A DNA stretch of 64,000 bases from Lentzea albidocapillata (GCF_000719115.1 NZ_JOEA01000014.1:496001-560000); one strand, 5' to 3'. Shown: positions 10,234 through 19,434, numbered from the stretch's first letter. Notes: generated by a model not told the origin, from the sequence alone. Translations and numbers: made by a program.

Positions 10234-11265
10234 TCAGGTGATGATGCGCGACTCGCTGCGCACCCGGCGCGATCGCGACTTGCGCAGATCCCTGACCACG
10301 TTGCTGCGCTTGAGCCAGCGGCGGGTCGCCTCCGAGTGGGCCTTGAACGGACGGCGCCCGTGTACCGCCGTGAAGTTGTCGAGGAACAGCGTCTCGCCCG
10401 GCTGGAGCGTGTAGCCCTGGATCACCCGGTCGATCTCGGCGCAGATGGTGTCCAGGGCCTTGTGCGAGTCGGCGCACAACGAGTCCGTCTCCATGAAGTA
10501 CGGATCGATCCGGAGGTAGGGGCGCTGGTCATCGCCGAACAGCACCGCGATGCTCTCGGGCTTCTCGTCCAGCCTCGTGATCCACTCGTAGCTGCGCTCC
10601 AGCAACACCTTCTCCTCGTCGCTCAGCGACCGGCCGCCGCCGAAGTGCGCCGGCAGGTGCGACCGGTCAGGGCGGATCGGAAAGCTCTCCTCGCGCAGCA
10701 CGTCCGCGACCTCGAGTGCGAGCCGCAGATCGGCGACCGGAGCGAACGTGGTGTCGGCCTGTTCGTTGTTGCGTAGACACATCAGGCCGATGTAGTCCGC
10801 CCGCATCGGGTGGAACGCGTCCTCGGTGTGCCACGCCAGCAGCTGCTCGCTGCCGCTGCCCATCTGTTCGTCCTCATGGCCCTTGATGGGAAGGACGTCG
10901 TGCAGCACCCTGCCGTCCTGCTGGGTCGCCCAGCCGATCGGGTCGCCGAGCAGTGATGAGCACAGGAAGAGGTAGATCTCCTCTTCCAACGTACGGTCGT
11001 TGCCCGTGTACTTGTTCCAGTGTGCGGGCGTCGGGCCGATCTTGTCCTCGTCGATCGGATAGCCGGCCAGCACCAGCAGGCAGTCGTCCTCGAGGAGCTT
11101 GAAGGCGTGGAACTCCTCACGCACGCGCCGCGGCAGGTCGTGAGCAGCGACGGGGGCGTCCCGGAGGAATTCAGGACTTTCGCTCGACCCGTACTCCCGC
11201 GCGAGCTCTCCGGCCAGCAAGACGGCTGATTGCGCCTCCTCGGCGCTCATGGTGATCCTACGCAT
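10234..11265 (-). CDS. Fe(II)/2-oxoglutarate oxygenase, arginine beta-hydroxylase-like (VioC type)
   Basis: 343-residue clavaminate-synthase-like dioxygenase. The iron ligands are visible as HTEDAFHP (HxE) in the middle and VHGRRPF (distal His) near the C-terminus, followed by the RRW arginine segment that binds 2-oxoglutarate. The stretch around WHTEDAFHPMRADYIGL matches what I know of the VioC/OrfP family, which hydroxylates C-beta of free L-arginine for capreomycidine or streptolidine; the substrate here is inferred from that and from the capreomycidine-synthase-like gene just upstream. I place the start at ATG 11265, after GGGAGG. It overlaps the upstream stop by 8 bp. A longer frame to 11352 exists but lacks a better site. 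Confidence 0.85.
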   Translation of the reverse strand: MRRITMSAEEAQSAVLLAGELAREYGSSESPEFLRDAPVAAHDLPRRVREEFHAFKLLEDDCLLVLAGYPIDEDKIGPTPAHWNKYTGNDRTLEEEIYLFLCSSLLGDPIGWATQQDGRVLHDVLPIKGHEDEQMGSGSEQLLAWHTEDAFHPMRADYIGLMCLRNNEQADTTFAPVADLRLALEVADVLREESFPIRPDRSHLPAHFGGGRSLSDEEKVLLERSYEWITRLDEKPESIAVLFGDDQRPYLRIDPYFMETDSLCADSHKALDTICAEIDRVIQGYTLQPGETLFLDNFTAVHGRRPFKAHSEATRRWLKRSNVVRDLRKSRSRRVRSESRIIT

Positions 11266-12394
11266 TGCGACCTCCCACTGAGTTCGACCCCAGAAGCGAC
11301 AGTTCCTCGCCGAGGATCTGGATTCCTTCACGAAACTCGGACTGCTTTCCACCGAACCCGAGCCGCACCCGGTCGCTGTGACCGAACGCCGTTCCGGGAA
11401 CGAGCATGGTGCGACGTTTACTGCTCAACATCCGACAGAATTCGGTGGTGTCCTCGAGCCCTTCCAACCGAGCGAAAACAGTCACCCCGCCGACCGGTGG
11501 CGCATAGGAGAGCACAGTGCTGTCCGCTGTGTACTTCGCCAGGAAAGTCAGATTGTCCCTGGCCTGTTCCAGTCGCCTCGACACGATCCGGTCCGCGTGC
11601 CGGATGACTTTCTCGCCGATGGTCTCGACGAGCGGAGAGAGGTGCAGGGTCATCGCGTCGCGCAGTGTCACGAAGCCGGCGAGTGTCTCCGGGCTCGCGA
11701 TGCACCACCCCAGACGCATGCCCGGCAGGCCGAAGGCCTTCGACAGCGTGCCGATCGAGATCGCCCTGCGATACAGCGTGGTCGGATCCGGAAGTGGCGA
11801 GGTGTCGTAGGTCAGCTCGGCGAGCGCGGTGTCCCACACCAGGTGGGCGCCGACGGACTCGGCCGTCTCGATCAGCCTTCGCTGCCCGGCGACGGACAGG
11901 CTCGCTCCGGTCGGGTTGTGCGGGAAGTTGACGACGATCGCCTTGGTTCGCGGCGTGACCAGCGCCGCCAGCTCATCGAGGTCCGGCTCGAAGCCTGTCT
12001 CGGGACGAAGCCGCCATGGCGTGACCTCGCACCCCACCGTCCTGGCGATCGTCTCGTACCCGTGGTAGATCGGGTCGAGCGCCACGACGTGGTCACCCGG
12101 TTCGAGAATCGAGTTCATCGCGAGGAAGATCGCCTCGCTCGCTCCGTGGGTGGCGATCACCCACTCGGGATCACCGTCGCGCCACCTCTCCGCGATCGTG
12201 CGGCGCAGGTCGTCGTGGCCGAACGTCGGGCTGTCCCGCATGACGAGCCGGTCGAGTTCCTCGTTCCGCAGGCCGATGATCTCCCGCAGCTCACCGAACC
12301 CGAAGTCCTGCACGCCACTGCTACCGATGTCAACGAGCGCGTCGAAGTAGTGCTGACGCATCCATTCTTCCAACACGACTTCAGGGAAACGCAA
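11258..12394 (-). CDS. PLP-dependent capreomycidine synthase-like enzyme (VioD/OrfR type)
   Basis: Fold-type I aminotransferase-like protein of 378 residues. Near the N-terminus it has an EEWMRQHYFD...DIGSSGVQDF segment that I associate with VioD of viomycin and OrfR/SttN of streptothricin biosynthesis. These cyclise beta-hydroxyarginine to capreomycidine by PLP-assisted elimination and ring closure. NFPHNPTGA contributes to cofactor binding, and SIGTLSKAFGLPGMRLGW contains the Schiff-base lysine. I choose TTG 12394: it follows a GGGAAGG site with correct spacing and leaves 31 bp after the ATP-grasp stop, whereas the longer frame to 12514 adds about 40 residues overlapping that gene. Downstream it overlaps the oxygenase start by 8 bp. 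An ordinary class I/II aminotransferase is the alternative. Confidence 0.85.
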   Translation of the reverse strand: MRFPEVVLEEWMRQHYFDALVDIGSSGVQDFGFGELREIIGLRNEELDRLVMRDSPTFGHDDLRRTIAERWRDGDPEWVIATHGASEAIFLAMNSILEPGDHVVALDPIYHGYETIARTVGCEVTPWRLRPETGFEPDLDELAALVTPRTKAIVVNFPHNPTGASLSVAGQRRLIETAESVGAHLVWDTALAELTYDTSPLPDPTTLYRRAISIGTLSKAFGLPGMRLGWCIASPETLAGFVTLRDAMTLHLSPLVETIGEKVIRHADRIVSRRLEQARDNLTFLAKYTADSTVLSYAPPVGGVTVFARLEGLEDTTEFCRMLSSKRRTMLVPGTAFGHSDRVRLGFGGKQSEFREGIQILGEELSLLGSNSVGGRNA

Positions 12395-12425
12395 AATAGA
12401 CCTTCCCTTGCAGTAGCTTGCCGAA

Positions 12426-13529
12426 TCAGGCCACCTGGAACGCGGCCGCGTGCAGATCAGTCTGCTTGCCGCCGAACCGAACAAGTTTTTCCCGGAGCTG
12501 CGCAGGATCATCACTGGCGACAGTCAGTCGCGACGTGGCGAAGACCTGGTCCTCCGGCGCCGAGAAATGCTCGCCCCCATAAGGCACCTCGGCCGCCCAG
12601 CGGACCGGAAAAACGCGATCGGGCAATGCGCCGAGCCGACGCGAGGAGAACAACATCACATTCGTCGCCATGGCGACGATTCTCATCGTACCGGAAATCC
12701 TCGGATTCAGTTCGAGAACGGTGACCGCACCTTTGTCGGTGACCAGATACTCGATCTCCAGGTAACCGCAGGTGTCGGCCGCATCCGCGATCGCGGTGGA
12801 CAGGTGGTGCATCTCCGTCGCCACCGGCTCCGGGAGTCGGTGGTACGGGCACAGCCGCAACCGCCTCCAGGGCGGAACCAGGTCGAGAGACGTGCGTCCC
12901 TTCCACACCGGCGGAAACGTGATCACCCGGTCGCCGTCGCGGTGCACGATCACCGAGTACTCGGTACCCGGCTCGTACTCCTCGTGCAGCACGTCCGGCG
13001 CCGACGGGCGCTCGCCTGGAAGCGCCAGCCGGGTGTTCTCGCTCTGCGTGCCATGGCGTGCTTTGACCACCTGATGTCCCGTATCCGCACCGAGACCCCA
13101 CCGCGCCGCGGAACTCCAGCGCGGCGTGGCGAAGCCGTGCCGGTCGAGGAATCTCTTCATCAGCACTTTGTCGGCACCGATCGCGACCGACGCGTGCGAC
13201 TGGCTGGCGACGTCGAACCCGAGCACCCGGAGCTCGTCAGCCAGTCGCCGGTCTCGGACCAGGGTGTGATGGCTCGACTGGATGACCACCTGACCCTCGT
13301 CCGGCCCGGTGAGATCTCTCGCGATTTCGACCGCGTCCAGCTGTGCTGCCTCTCCGATGTACCCGACCCTGTCGTGCTCGCGCAGGTCGGAGAAGTGAGA
13401 GAACCAGCTCTTCAGGCTGACCGGCGAGACAAGATGGTGGGTAGCACGTCGCCTGTCAGCGGACTGCTGCGACGGAGCCTGCGGACTTGCGTCGAAGACC
13501 CGATAGCGCTCGTTCGATTGCGTGGACAT
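12426..13529 (-). CDS. ATP-grasp ligase
   Basis: 367-residue ATP-grasp protein. The central and C-terminal parts show the fold's signatures: GADKVLMKRFLDRHG at the start of the ATP-grasp domain, HEEYEPGTEYSV for nucleotide binding, and VLELNPRISGTMR carrying the metal-binding Glu and Asn. Such enzymes form amide or peptide bonds from a carboxylate via acyl phosphate, so in this cluster it may join an amino acid or cap outside the NRPS line. The acceptor cannot be read from sequence. ATG 13529 overlaps the end of the aminotransferase gene by 74 bp, which is long but no good later start is visible. Family call is secure, role inferred. Confidence 0.88.
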   Translation of the reverse strand: MSTQSNERYRVFDASPQAPSQQSADRRRATHHLVSPVSLKSWFSHFSDLREHDRVGYIGEAAQLDAVEIARDLTGPDEGQVVIQSSHHTLVRDRRLADELRVLGFDVASQSHASVAIGADKVLMKRFLDRHGFATPRWSSAARWGLGADTGHQVVKARHGTQSENTRLALPGERPSAPDVLHEEYEPGTEYSVIVHRDGDRVITFPPVWKGRTSLDLVPPWRRLRLCPYHRLPEPVATEMHHLSTAIADAADTCGYLEIEYLVTDKGAVTVLELNPRISGTMRIVAMATNVMLFSSRRLGALPDRVFPVRWAAEVPYGGEHFSAPEDQVFATSRLTVASDDPAQLREKLVRFGGKQTDLHAAAFQVA

Positions 13530-14718
13530 AAGGCTGGACCAGCACCCCCTCGTCGTCGTTGAAGTAGGTGGCCGGCAGACTCACCCAGCTGTCGTGCAGG
13601 GAAGAACTTCGCGGGAAGTCCTTTTCCCCGTAGGAGAAGTACGCGTTCCGCACGGCTGCCGGATACTTCAGGAGGCCGGCGGCGACCGGGTCTCCGCGGA
13701 ACACCGACCTCACGTGCAACGGCCCGGTGCGCGGGACTCGTGCCTTCACCCCCTCTGCGCACAGCGCGTCCACGAGGTCCGCCCGGGTGAAGCCGGCGAT
13801 GTCCGGGTCCACCGCGACCACCGCGTCGTACCAGCCGCCCATCGTGCGACCACGGGTCAAGGCCTGCGTCGTAACGCCCGGATGCGCGACGAGGGCTTCC
13901 ATCAACCTGCTGATGTTGCGCCGCTTCGCTTCCACGAGCTGCGGAAGACGACGCAGATGACTCGTCGCCAGCACCGCGGCCATCGGCGTGATGCGGAGAT
14001 TGCCACCGAGGCCGACGTCCGCCAGCCCGCGCAGGCCAGGGTCGGTCACGGTGATCTGGCTGCGTTGCTGGAAACTGGTGAGCAGGCAGGCGATCTCGTG
14101 GTGCCGGCGTTCGCGCGCCAGCAGGATCCCGCCCATCCCTCCTGACACCAGTTTCAGCCCGCCGATGCTGAAAGCGGCGAGATCGCCGAACACACCGACG
14201 GGACGTCCGCGGTACGTGGAACCGTGCGCGTGGGAACAGTCTTCGACCACCGGCAGCGAGACCTCACGCGCGAATCGCATGATCTCGTCCATCGGACAGG
14301 GACAACCGAACAGATGCGTGACCACGATCGCCTTCGTCCTCGGCGTGAGCCGGGACCGCAACGTCGCGGCGGTGACGTTGCCGCTGCTCTCTCCCGAGTC
14401 GCACAGCACCGGCACCGCACCGAGAAGGAACAGCGGTGAAGCCGTCGCGAGGAACGTGCTGGCCGGCACGAGCACCTCGTCGCCCGGCTCGATGCCCAGG
14501 GAGTGGTAAGCCGCGAACAACGCCGAGGTGCCCGAGTTGACGGCGAGGGCGTGCCGGTTCTCGTGCAACGCGGAGAACTGGTCTTCCAGTGTGCGGATCT
14601 CTTGGCCGTGCCGGTAGTCGAACGTGCGGCCGGACCTCACCAGGTCCGCCACCTGCAGCGTGACGGACTCGTCGTAGACCGGCCATTCCGCCGGATGCGG
14701 TATCTCGGTCGTCGTCAT
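13456..14718 (-). CDS. DegT/DnrJ/EryC1/StrS-family PLP aminotransferase
   Basis: 420-residue fold-type I aminotransferase. AVNSGTSALFAAYHSLGIEPGDEVLVPASTF-type N-terminal motifs, VVEDCSHAHGS for the pyridine-ring Asp, and FSIGGLKLVSGGMGG with the internal-aldimine Lys are all present. The family usually transaminates keto-sugars or cyclitols, and some members serve amino-acid precursor pathways. No sugar genes accompany it here, so a non-sugar keto substrate for the peptide is as likely. ATG at 14718 lies 10 bp after the methyltransferase stop, and the 3' end overlaps the ATP-grasp gene by 74 bp, so it belongs to the same transcript. Confidence 0.9.
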   Translation of the reverse strand: MTTTEIPHPAEWPVYDESVTLQVADLVRSGRTFDYRHGQEIRTLEDQFSALHENRHALAVNSGTSALFAAYHSLGIEPGDEVLVPASTFLATASPLFLLGAVPVLCDSGESSGNVTAATLRSRLTPRTKAIVVTHLFGCPCPMDEIMRFAREVSLPVVEDCSHAHGSTYRGRPVGVFGDLAAFSIGGLKLVSGGMGGILLARERRHHEIACLLTSFQQRSQITVTDPGLRGLADVGLGGNLRITPMAAVLATSHLRRLPQLVEAKRRNISRLMEALVAHPGVTTQALTRGRTMGGWYDAVVAVDPDIAGFTRADLVDALCAEGVKARVPRTGPLHVRSVFRGDPVAAGLLKYPAAVRNAYFSYGEKDFPRSSSLHDSWVSLPATYFNDDEGVLVQPYVHAIERALSGLRRKSAGSVAAVR

Positions 14719-14728
14719 GAGCAGCAGG

Positions 14729-15343
14729 TCAACTCACGCGCCGGACGAGGAACTTCGTGACCGAGTGGTTGTGCGGCTGCGGCACGTCGGCGTGGGAGGA
14801 CGTGATGTCCTCGTCGATCACCCGGACAGCCGACCATCCCTCGGCGTAGAGGTTCAGGTAGTCCTCGTGCGCCAGGATGATTCGGGGCGGATTCACGTGA
14901 TTTCCCAGTTCCTGCTTGCGGTCGTTGAACGCACAAACCACGTGCAGGCCAGACGCGCTGGTGGCCTGCTGCAGGGATTGGACGAGCTCCGCGACCTGCG
15001 TCCGCCCTGGCATCCAATGCAGCACGCTGTCGCACACGACGACGTCGTAGGCCCCGGCGCGTGGCGGCTCAGCCACAAGGTCTGCCAACTGCCAGGTGAT
15101 GCCAGGCTCGTCCGGCCACATCGCCCGTGCGTTCTCGAGCGCGAGGGCGGACACGTCGACCGCCGTCACCTCGGCACCCTGCCGCGCCAGCCAGGCGGCA
15201 TTGCGGCCTTCACCGCAGCCCGCGTCCAGAACCCGGGCACCGGCGAGGTCACAGTTCTCGAGCAAGTCGTCCAGTAGAGGTTCGTGGTCCGTGCCCCACA
15301 AGCATGTGCTCATGGCGTACCCGGTGTCACATCCACCGTCCAT
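14729..15343 (-). CDS. class I SAM-dependent methyltransferase
   Basis: 204-residue Rossmann-fold methyltransferase. VLDAGCGEGRNAAWLA (about residues 39-54) is the glycine-rich SAM-binding loop, VTAVDVSALALENA supplies the acidic residue for the ribose, and DVVVCDSVLHWM is motif IV. The N-terminal LWGTDHEPLLDDLLE resembles TehB-like small-molecule methyltransferases. It may N- or O-methylate the peptide or a precursor. ATG at 15343 follows AGGGG at short spacing. The 51 bp separating it from the regulator gene could hold a promoter for the biosynthetic operon, with a TACTAT hexamer as a possible -10. Confidence 0.85.
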   Translation of the reverse strand: MDGGCDTGYAMSTCLWGTDHEPLLDDLLENCDLAGARVLDAGCGEGRNAAWLARQGAEVTAVDVSALALENARAMWPDEPGITWQLADLVAEPPRAGAYDVVVCDSVLHWMPGRTQVAELVQSLQQATSASGLHVVCAFNDRKQELGNHVNPPRIILAHEDYLNLYAEGWSAVRVIDEDITSSHADVPQPHNHSVTKFLVRRVS

Positions 15344-15394
15344 TGTGGCCCCTCGTAGATAGTAGGATCGCGTACCGACCAGCGGTGGCGAGCT

Positions 15395-16348
15395 TCAGGA
15401 AGCAGTGCGTCCGTCGACCGTCTGGGCGAACCGCAGCCAGACCTTGGCATAGCTGCGCGCCAGTCCGACCACTGTGGACAGACAGTGGGGCGGGAGCCCA
15501 GCCGCGATGCGGTCCAGCTCGGTGTCCGCGAGCTGGAAGTTCAGCAGGCGGAGCAAGATGCGGCTCGACTCGTTGAACCGGACCGCCGGATCGAGGCGCA
15601 ACCGGTGCAGGTCCACCAGCGGGTCCGCGCTTTCCACCAGGTCTCCCGTGGAGCGCGAACCGGGTTCCGGCACGACCGGCAGCTCGCCCGACCGCATGCT
15701 GTCCCGCACCTTCTTGGCGGTCGCAGGCGACAGCCCGGCCGCTCTGGCGACCTCACGCAGTGACGCGCCCGGATTCTCGGTCAGGAACTCGGCGGCGAGC
15801 TTGCGCGCCCCTTCACCGTTCACCGGGTAGGTCCGGCCGTCGAACCCCACGCGAGTGTTCAGGTGCGCAACTTCCGCACCTGAACACAGGCGGAGCGAGG
15901 CGACCGTCCGGCCCGAGAGACCGGTGACGGTCGCGATCCTGCGGTCGGACCAGTGCGGATGTGACCGGATGATGCGCAGAGCGGCGTTGCGGCGGTCCGC
16001 CAGCGACAGCGGCAGGCCGTTCTTGGCGTTCATCTGCACGGCGAGGACGAACGCGTCTCGTTCGTCGCCGTCGAAGTACGACACCTCGATGTGGGTCTGC
16101 CCGCGCAGCAACGCCGCACGACAGCGGTGGGTCCCGTCGATGATCCGCCTCGTGGACCGGTGGACCAGGATCGGCGGCAGCACGGTGCCCGACTCCGCCA
16201 ACGTCTTGGCGTACTCCCGGTTCTCTCCTGTCAACCGAGGAGAGTCTGCGGAGAGCAGTGAGCTGATGGTGGCCTGGACAGTGGCGGGCTCGTCATCCTG
16301 CGATGCGAGGAGGGCCGGCGCCACCGGCAGGCTGTGACTCAGGACCAC
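15395..16348 (-). CDS. StrR-type cluster-situated activator (ParB-like N-terminal domain)
   Basis: About 317 residues from the chosen start. SADSPRLTGEN, PPILVHRSTRRIIDGTHRCRAA and HPHWSDRRIATVTGLSGRTVASLR match the StrR/NovG/Bbr family, pathway-specific DNA-binding activators with a ParB-like fold and helix-turn-helix. An in-frame TTG at 16483 would overlap the SARP stop (TTGA). I prefer GTG 16348, because it follows AGGGAG and because the 45 codons before it have unusually many A/T third positions, unlike the rest. The C-terminal third (LVESADPLVDLHRLRLD...) fits the family's effector part. It probably activates the NRPS operon downstream. Confidence 0.87.
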   Translation of the reverse strand: MVLSHSLPVAPALLASQDDEPATVQATISSLLSADSPRLTGENREYAKTLAESGTVLPPILVHRSTRRIIDGTHRCRAALLRGQTHIEVSYFDGDERDAFVLAVQMNAKNGLPLSLADRRNAALRIIRSHPHWSDRRIATVTGLSGRTVASLRLCSGAEVAHLNTRVGFDGRTYPVNGEGARKLAAEFLTENPGASLREVARAAGLSPATAKKVRDSMRSGELPVVPEPGSRSTGDLVESADPLVDLHRLRLDPAVRFNESSRILLRLLNFQLADTELDRIAAGLPPHCLSTVVGLARSYAKVWLRFAQTVDGRTAS

Positions 16349-16479
16349 CGCGCCGACACTCCCTGCGCAGCACATTTCGTGATGTGCATGTCCATCCCCC
16401 AATGGCATTTCATGCGGTTCTCGATGAACTCCCTCCGCCAGACTGGGCGAAGTGCGTTGCGCCAGCGTTGTTTCGCAGG

Positions 16480-18423
16480 TCAACCAGCCTGTGGCCGAAC
16501 CACCTCAGCCGAGGACAGCGCCCTGCGCAACGAAGGGCTCGACAACAGTTCGATCGCCGGTGCGGGCAAGGCGACGTGCGCGCGTTCCGGAAGGAGCGTG
16601 CTGCGGTCGCTGTGCCCGCAGTGGTCGGCAACTCGGCGAAGCGCGGCCACACGTTCGTCCTCCGGCAGCTGCCGGCTTCGCTCCACCGCGTACAGCCTGA
16701 CCAGATCGGGCATGCGATAGCGTCCGGGGCGGTGCTGGATGAGCAGGTGCGCCTGTTCCAGCCGGCGCAGCACCACTCGCGCCTCTGCGACCGGAAGAGC
16801 GATGAGCGACGCCGCCGGCGCGAGCCCGATGTCGAGCTCTCGGCGGAGACCGAGCAGCCCGAAGGCCTTGACGGTGTCCGCATCGAGAGCACGCAGCGAC
16901 GAGTAGAAGACCGTGCGCAGACTCGTGGTGACCCCGCCCAGTTCGAGGGCGTCCAACCGGTCGCTCGGCTCGGAGAGCTCGTCGGTCAGCCTGGCCAGGG
17001 GCAGCGCGGCGTTGCCGAGCGCACGAGCGGCCGCGAGCGCGAGCGCGAGCGGCGACCCCGCACACGCTGCGATCAAGCCCGCCATCGCGTCGGGCTCGGA
17101 TGTGGTCTGCTCGCGCCCGAGGTACGCGGTCAACAGCTCCGAGGCGTCCTGGTCGTCCAGCACATCCATCGCAACCAGGCCCGCGCCGTGTGCTGCCACG
17201 AGACTGCCGAGCTGAAGCCTGCTGGTGATCAGCACTCCACACGACCGGCCGCCCGGCAGCAACGAGGTGATCTCGTCGCCGCAGCGCACGTTGTCCAACA
17301 CCACCAACAGCCGCTTGTCTGCGACAAGACTGCGGTACAGACCGATCTGCTCGTCCAGCCCGTCAGGCAGATCGGCCTGAACGACGCCGAGCCCGTCGAG
17401 CAGGCTCCGCACCACGGAGGCTGTCGGCATCGGATCATCAGCCGGGTCGAAGCCGCGCAGGTTCACGAAGAGCTGCCCGTCGGGGAACCGGCCGAGGTTC
17501 TCGTGCGCCCATTGCAGCACCAGCGTCGTCTTGCCGATGCCGCCGGCGCCGGTGACCACGCAGATCATCCCCGTGGACTCGTCAGCCAGCGTCGTGATCG
17601 CGGAGAGCTCACGCGTGCGGCCCGTGAACAGGCGTGGCGCCGCGGGAAGCTGCTTGGGAACGGGACGCCGGGAGCCCGCCGCCGCAACAGGAACATCATC
17701 GTCGGCCGCGAGGATCTTCCGGTGCAGGTCCTGCAGCGCCGGATTGGGATCGACGCCCAACTCGTCCGCCAGCCGCAGCCGCAACCGGTCGTAGTGGGAC
17801 AGCGCTTCCGCCTGGCGGCCACAACGGTACAGAGCGAGCAGGTACTGGCCGGCCAGGCGTTCGTCCAGCGGACGGCGGGCCATCTCGGTCGTCAGCGCCG
17901 CGATGATCGAGGCGTGCCTGCCAAGCCTGAGTTCGATGTCGCACAGCTCGAGCAGAGCCGACTGCCTCTCGGCCTCGAGTTGGTCGCGAACCTCGTCGAG
18001 CCACGGGCTGCTGACCCCGGCGAACGGTTCACCGCGCCACAGCTCGCGCGCGCTGGACAGCAACTCCGCCGCCAGCTCGTCATCCTCACTGGCGAGCGCT
18101 TCAGCTGTGCGGTCACGGAACTTTTGAACGTCGACGCTGCAGCCGTCGGTCTGCAACACATACCCGGACGCGGTGTGCACGATCTCAGCCGAGCTCCCGA
18201 GCGAGCGGCGCAAACGAGAGACGTAGGCGCGCAACGCCCCCTCCGCGCTTCGCGGCACCCGGTCACCCCAGACCCGGTAGGCCAGCTGATCCACCGACAC
18301 CGCGCGCGGGCTGTCGAGCAGCAACACGATCAGAACACATGTCTGCCGGGCAGGCCCCAGTTCGATCACGGCGCCGTCCGCGGCCGCCCGTACGTCTCCT
18401 AGTAGTTCGAACTCCACTCCCAT
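16480..18423 (-). CDS. SARP/AfsR-family transcriptional activator with NB-ARC domain
   Basis: 647 residues. The N-terminal 95 residues form an OmpR-like winged helix (LLGDVRAAADG, YVSRLRRSLG). The bacterial transcriptional activation domain follows (about 100-245), then an NB-ARC-type STAND ATPase with VTGAGGIGKTTL as P-loop (about 285) and LLVVLDNVR as Walker B. The AfsR-like C-terminal repeats are largely missing, so this is a medium-size SARP. It begins with ATG at 18423 and heads the cluster, consistent with direct control of the genes below it. Domain identity is secure; the regulon is inferred from position. Confidence 0.93.
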   Translation of the reverse strand: MGVEFELLGDVRAAADGAVIELGPARQTCVLIVLLLDSPRAVSVDQLAYRVWGDRVPRSAEGALRAYVSRLRRSLGSSAEIVHTASGYVLQTDGCSVDVQKFRDRTAEALASEDDELAAELLSSARELWRGEPFAGVSSPWLDEVRDQLEAERQSALLELCDIELRLGRHASIIAALTTEMARRPLDERLAGQYLLALYRCGRQAEALSHYDRLRLRLADELGVDPNPALQDLHRKILAADDDVPVAAAGSRRPVPKQLPAAPRLFTGRTRELSAITTLADESTGMICVVTGAGGIGKTTLVLQWAHENLGRFPDGQLFVNLRGFDPADDPMPTASVVRSLLDGLGVVQADLPDGLDEQIGLYRSLVADKRLLVVLDNVRCGDEITSLLPGGRSCGVLITSRLQLGSLVAAHGAGLVAMDVLDDQDASELLTAYLGREQTTSEPDAMAGLIAACAGSPLALALAAARALGNAALPLARLTDELSEPSDRLDALELGGVTTSLRTVFYSSLRALDADTVKAFGLLGLRRELDIGLAPAASLIALPVAEARVVLRRLEQAHLLIQHRPGRYRMPDLVRLYAVERSRQLPEDERVAALRRVADHCGHSDRSTLLPERAHVALPAPAIELLSSPSLRRALSSAEVVRPQAG

Positions 18424-18945
18424 GAACGCCCCCAGCGTGTCGTCCCCTTGATCACGGAACGTCCACGTAGCGCGTCCGCCGCGACAAGGGCCCCCAGTCC
18501 GGCAAGGCCGGCTCGACTTCGCCCGGTGCTCCCGTTCGCACCAGAACGAACGACTTGCAACCTAGTCGGCGGTACGTTGTCCAAGCCGAAAACCGATCAT
18601 CGGACGACAACAGTTGCACAACCTGGGGGAGAGCCCGGCGCCGCGAGCCGGACGACCGCTGGAGTGCGACGGGCCGGTGATCACCGAGGTCGCGGCCGAA
18701 CTTCGCTGGGTGGGCGAGAAGCGGGTTGTCCTCCTTACCGGGAGCCGGCGCGGGGCGCGCACGTCTCCGCGTCGTCACTCGGGGAAGCGGCGGGGCAGGA
18801 AACCTGCCCACTCCCGATGTGAAGCTCGCCTACGTGCAGGCTTGCGGCGCGGACGCACCTCGCCCACTGCCAGCGGTGACCGGACCGTGCAACTGTGTGA
18901 CCTGCGGACTTCGAGGACGCTGACACTCACCGGTCACACCAGTGC
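18424..18945. other. intergenic region between SARP gene and CAP gene
   Basis: About 520 bp with no convincing gene: short frames on both strands lack family resemblance. It must contain the SARP promoter reading leftward. A short hairpin, GGGCAGG-AAA-CCTGCCC at 18793-18809, could end the transcript of the CAP gene, which stops at 18946. No clear operator was seen. Confidence 0.5.
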
Positions 18946-19416
18946 TCAGCGCGTTCCGAAGTTCTGCGTCCAGTAGTGGCCGTACTTGGTGTTCTGCCGG
19001 TACTGGTGGCCGACACCGATGTCACGCAGGGCGCAGTTCAGGATGTTGGCGCGGTGCCCGGAGCTGTTCATCCACCCGCGCACGACGTCGGCGGCCGTCT
19101 GCGACCCGGCTGCGACGTTCTCGGCGGCCCTGGTCCAGCGGGTGTAGCCCGCCCGTTCGATCCGGGTGACCATGTTGCTGCCGTCCGAGCCCGTGTGGCT
19201 CATGAAGTTGTGCGTGGCCATGTCCACCGAGTGGCGCTGTGCCGCGGTGTTCAGGGACGCGTTCGACCTCAGAGCGGGGCATCCCACCTTGGCGCGTTCG
19301 GCGTTCGTGCGGGCGATGACGTCCTCCTGCACGGTGGCCGCCGTGGCGTGGGGTGTGAGGGTGGCCGCCAGTGCCAGGGTCGCGGCGGCGAGCAGGGAAG
19401 TGCGCAACACGAACAT
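18946..19416 (-). CDS. secreted CAP-domain protein (SCP/PR-1 fold)
   Basis: 156 residues. An N-terminal signal peptide (MFVLRTSLLAAATLALAATL, cleavage near ATA-AT) is followed by a CAP domain: TNAERAKVGCPALRSN, HSVDMATHNFMSHTG, AENVAAGSQTAADVVRGWMNSSGHRANIL and GVGHQYRQN carry the family's His/Glu cavity residues. YkwD-like bacterial CAP proteins are extracellular with poorly defined activity. ATG 19416 has AGGAG at good spacing, and an upstream-extended frame reads through the hairpin and can be dismissed. It is the last of three secreted proteins in a row, 62 bp after the RlpA-like gene. Confidence 0.92.
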   Translation of the reverse strand: MFVLRTSLLAAATLALAATLTPHATAATVQEDVIARTNAERAKVGCPALRSNASLNTAAQRHSVDMATHNFMSHTGSDGSNMVTRIERAGYTRWTRAAENVAAGSQTAADVVRGWMNSSGHRANILNCALRDIGVGHQYRQNTKYGHYWTQNFGTR

Positions 19417-19434
19417 GGTTGATCTCCTGTGGAG

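Noticed and set aside
18448..18976. Several short frames between the SARP and CAP genes
   Set aside because: Compositions are unnatural and none has a suitable start or known family; treated as noncoding.
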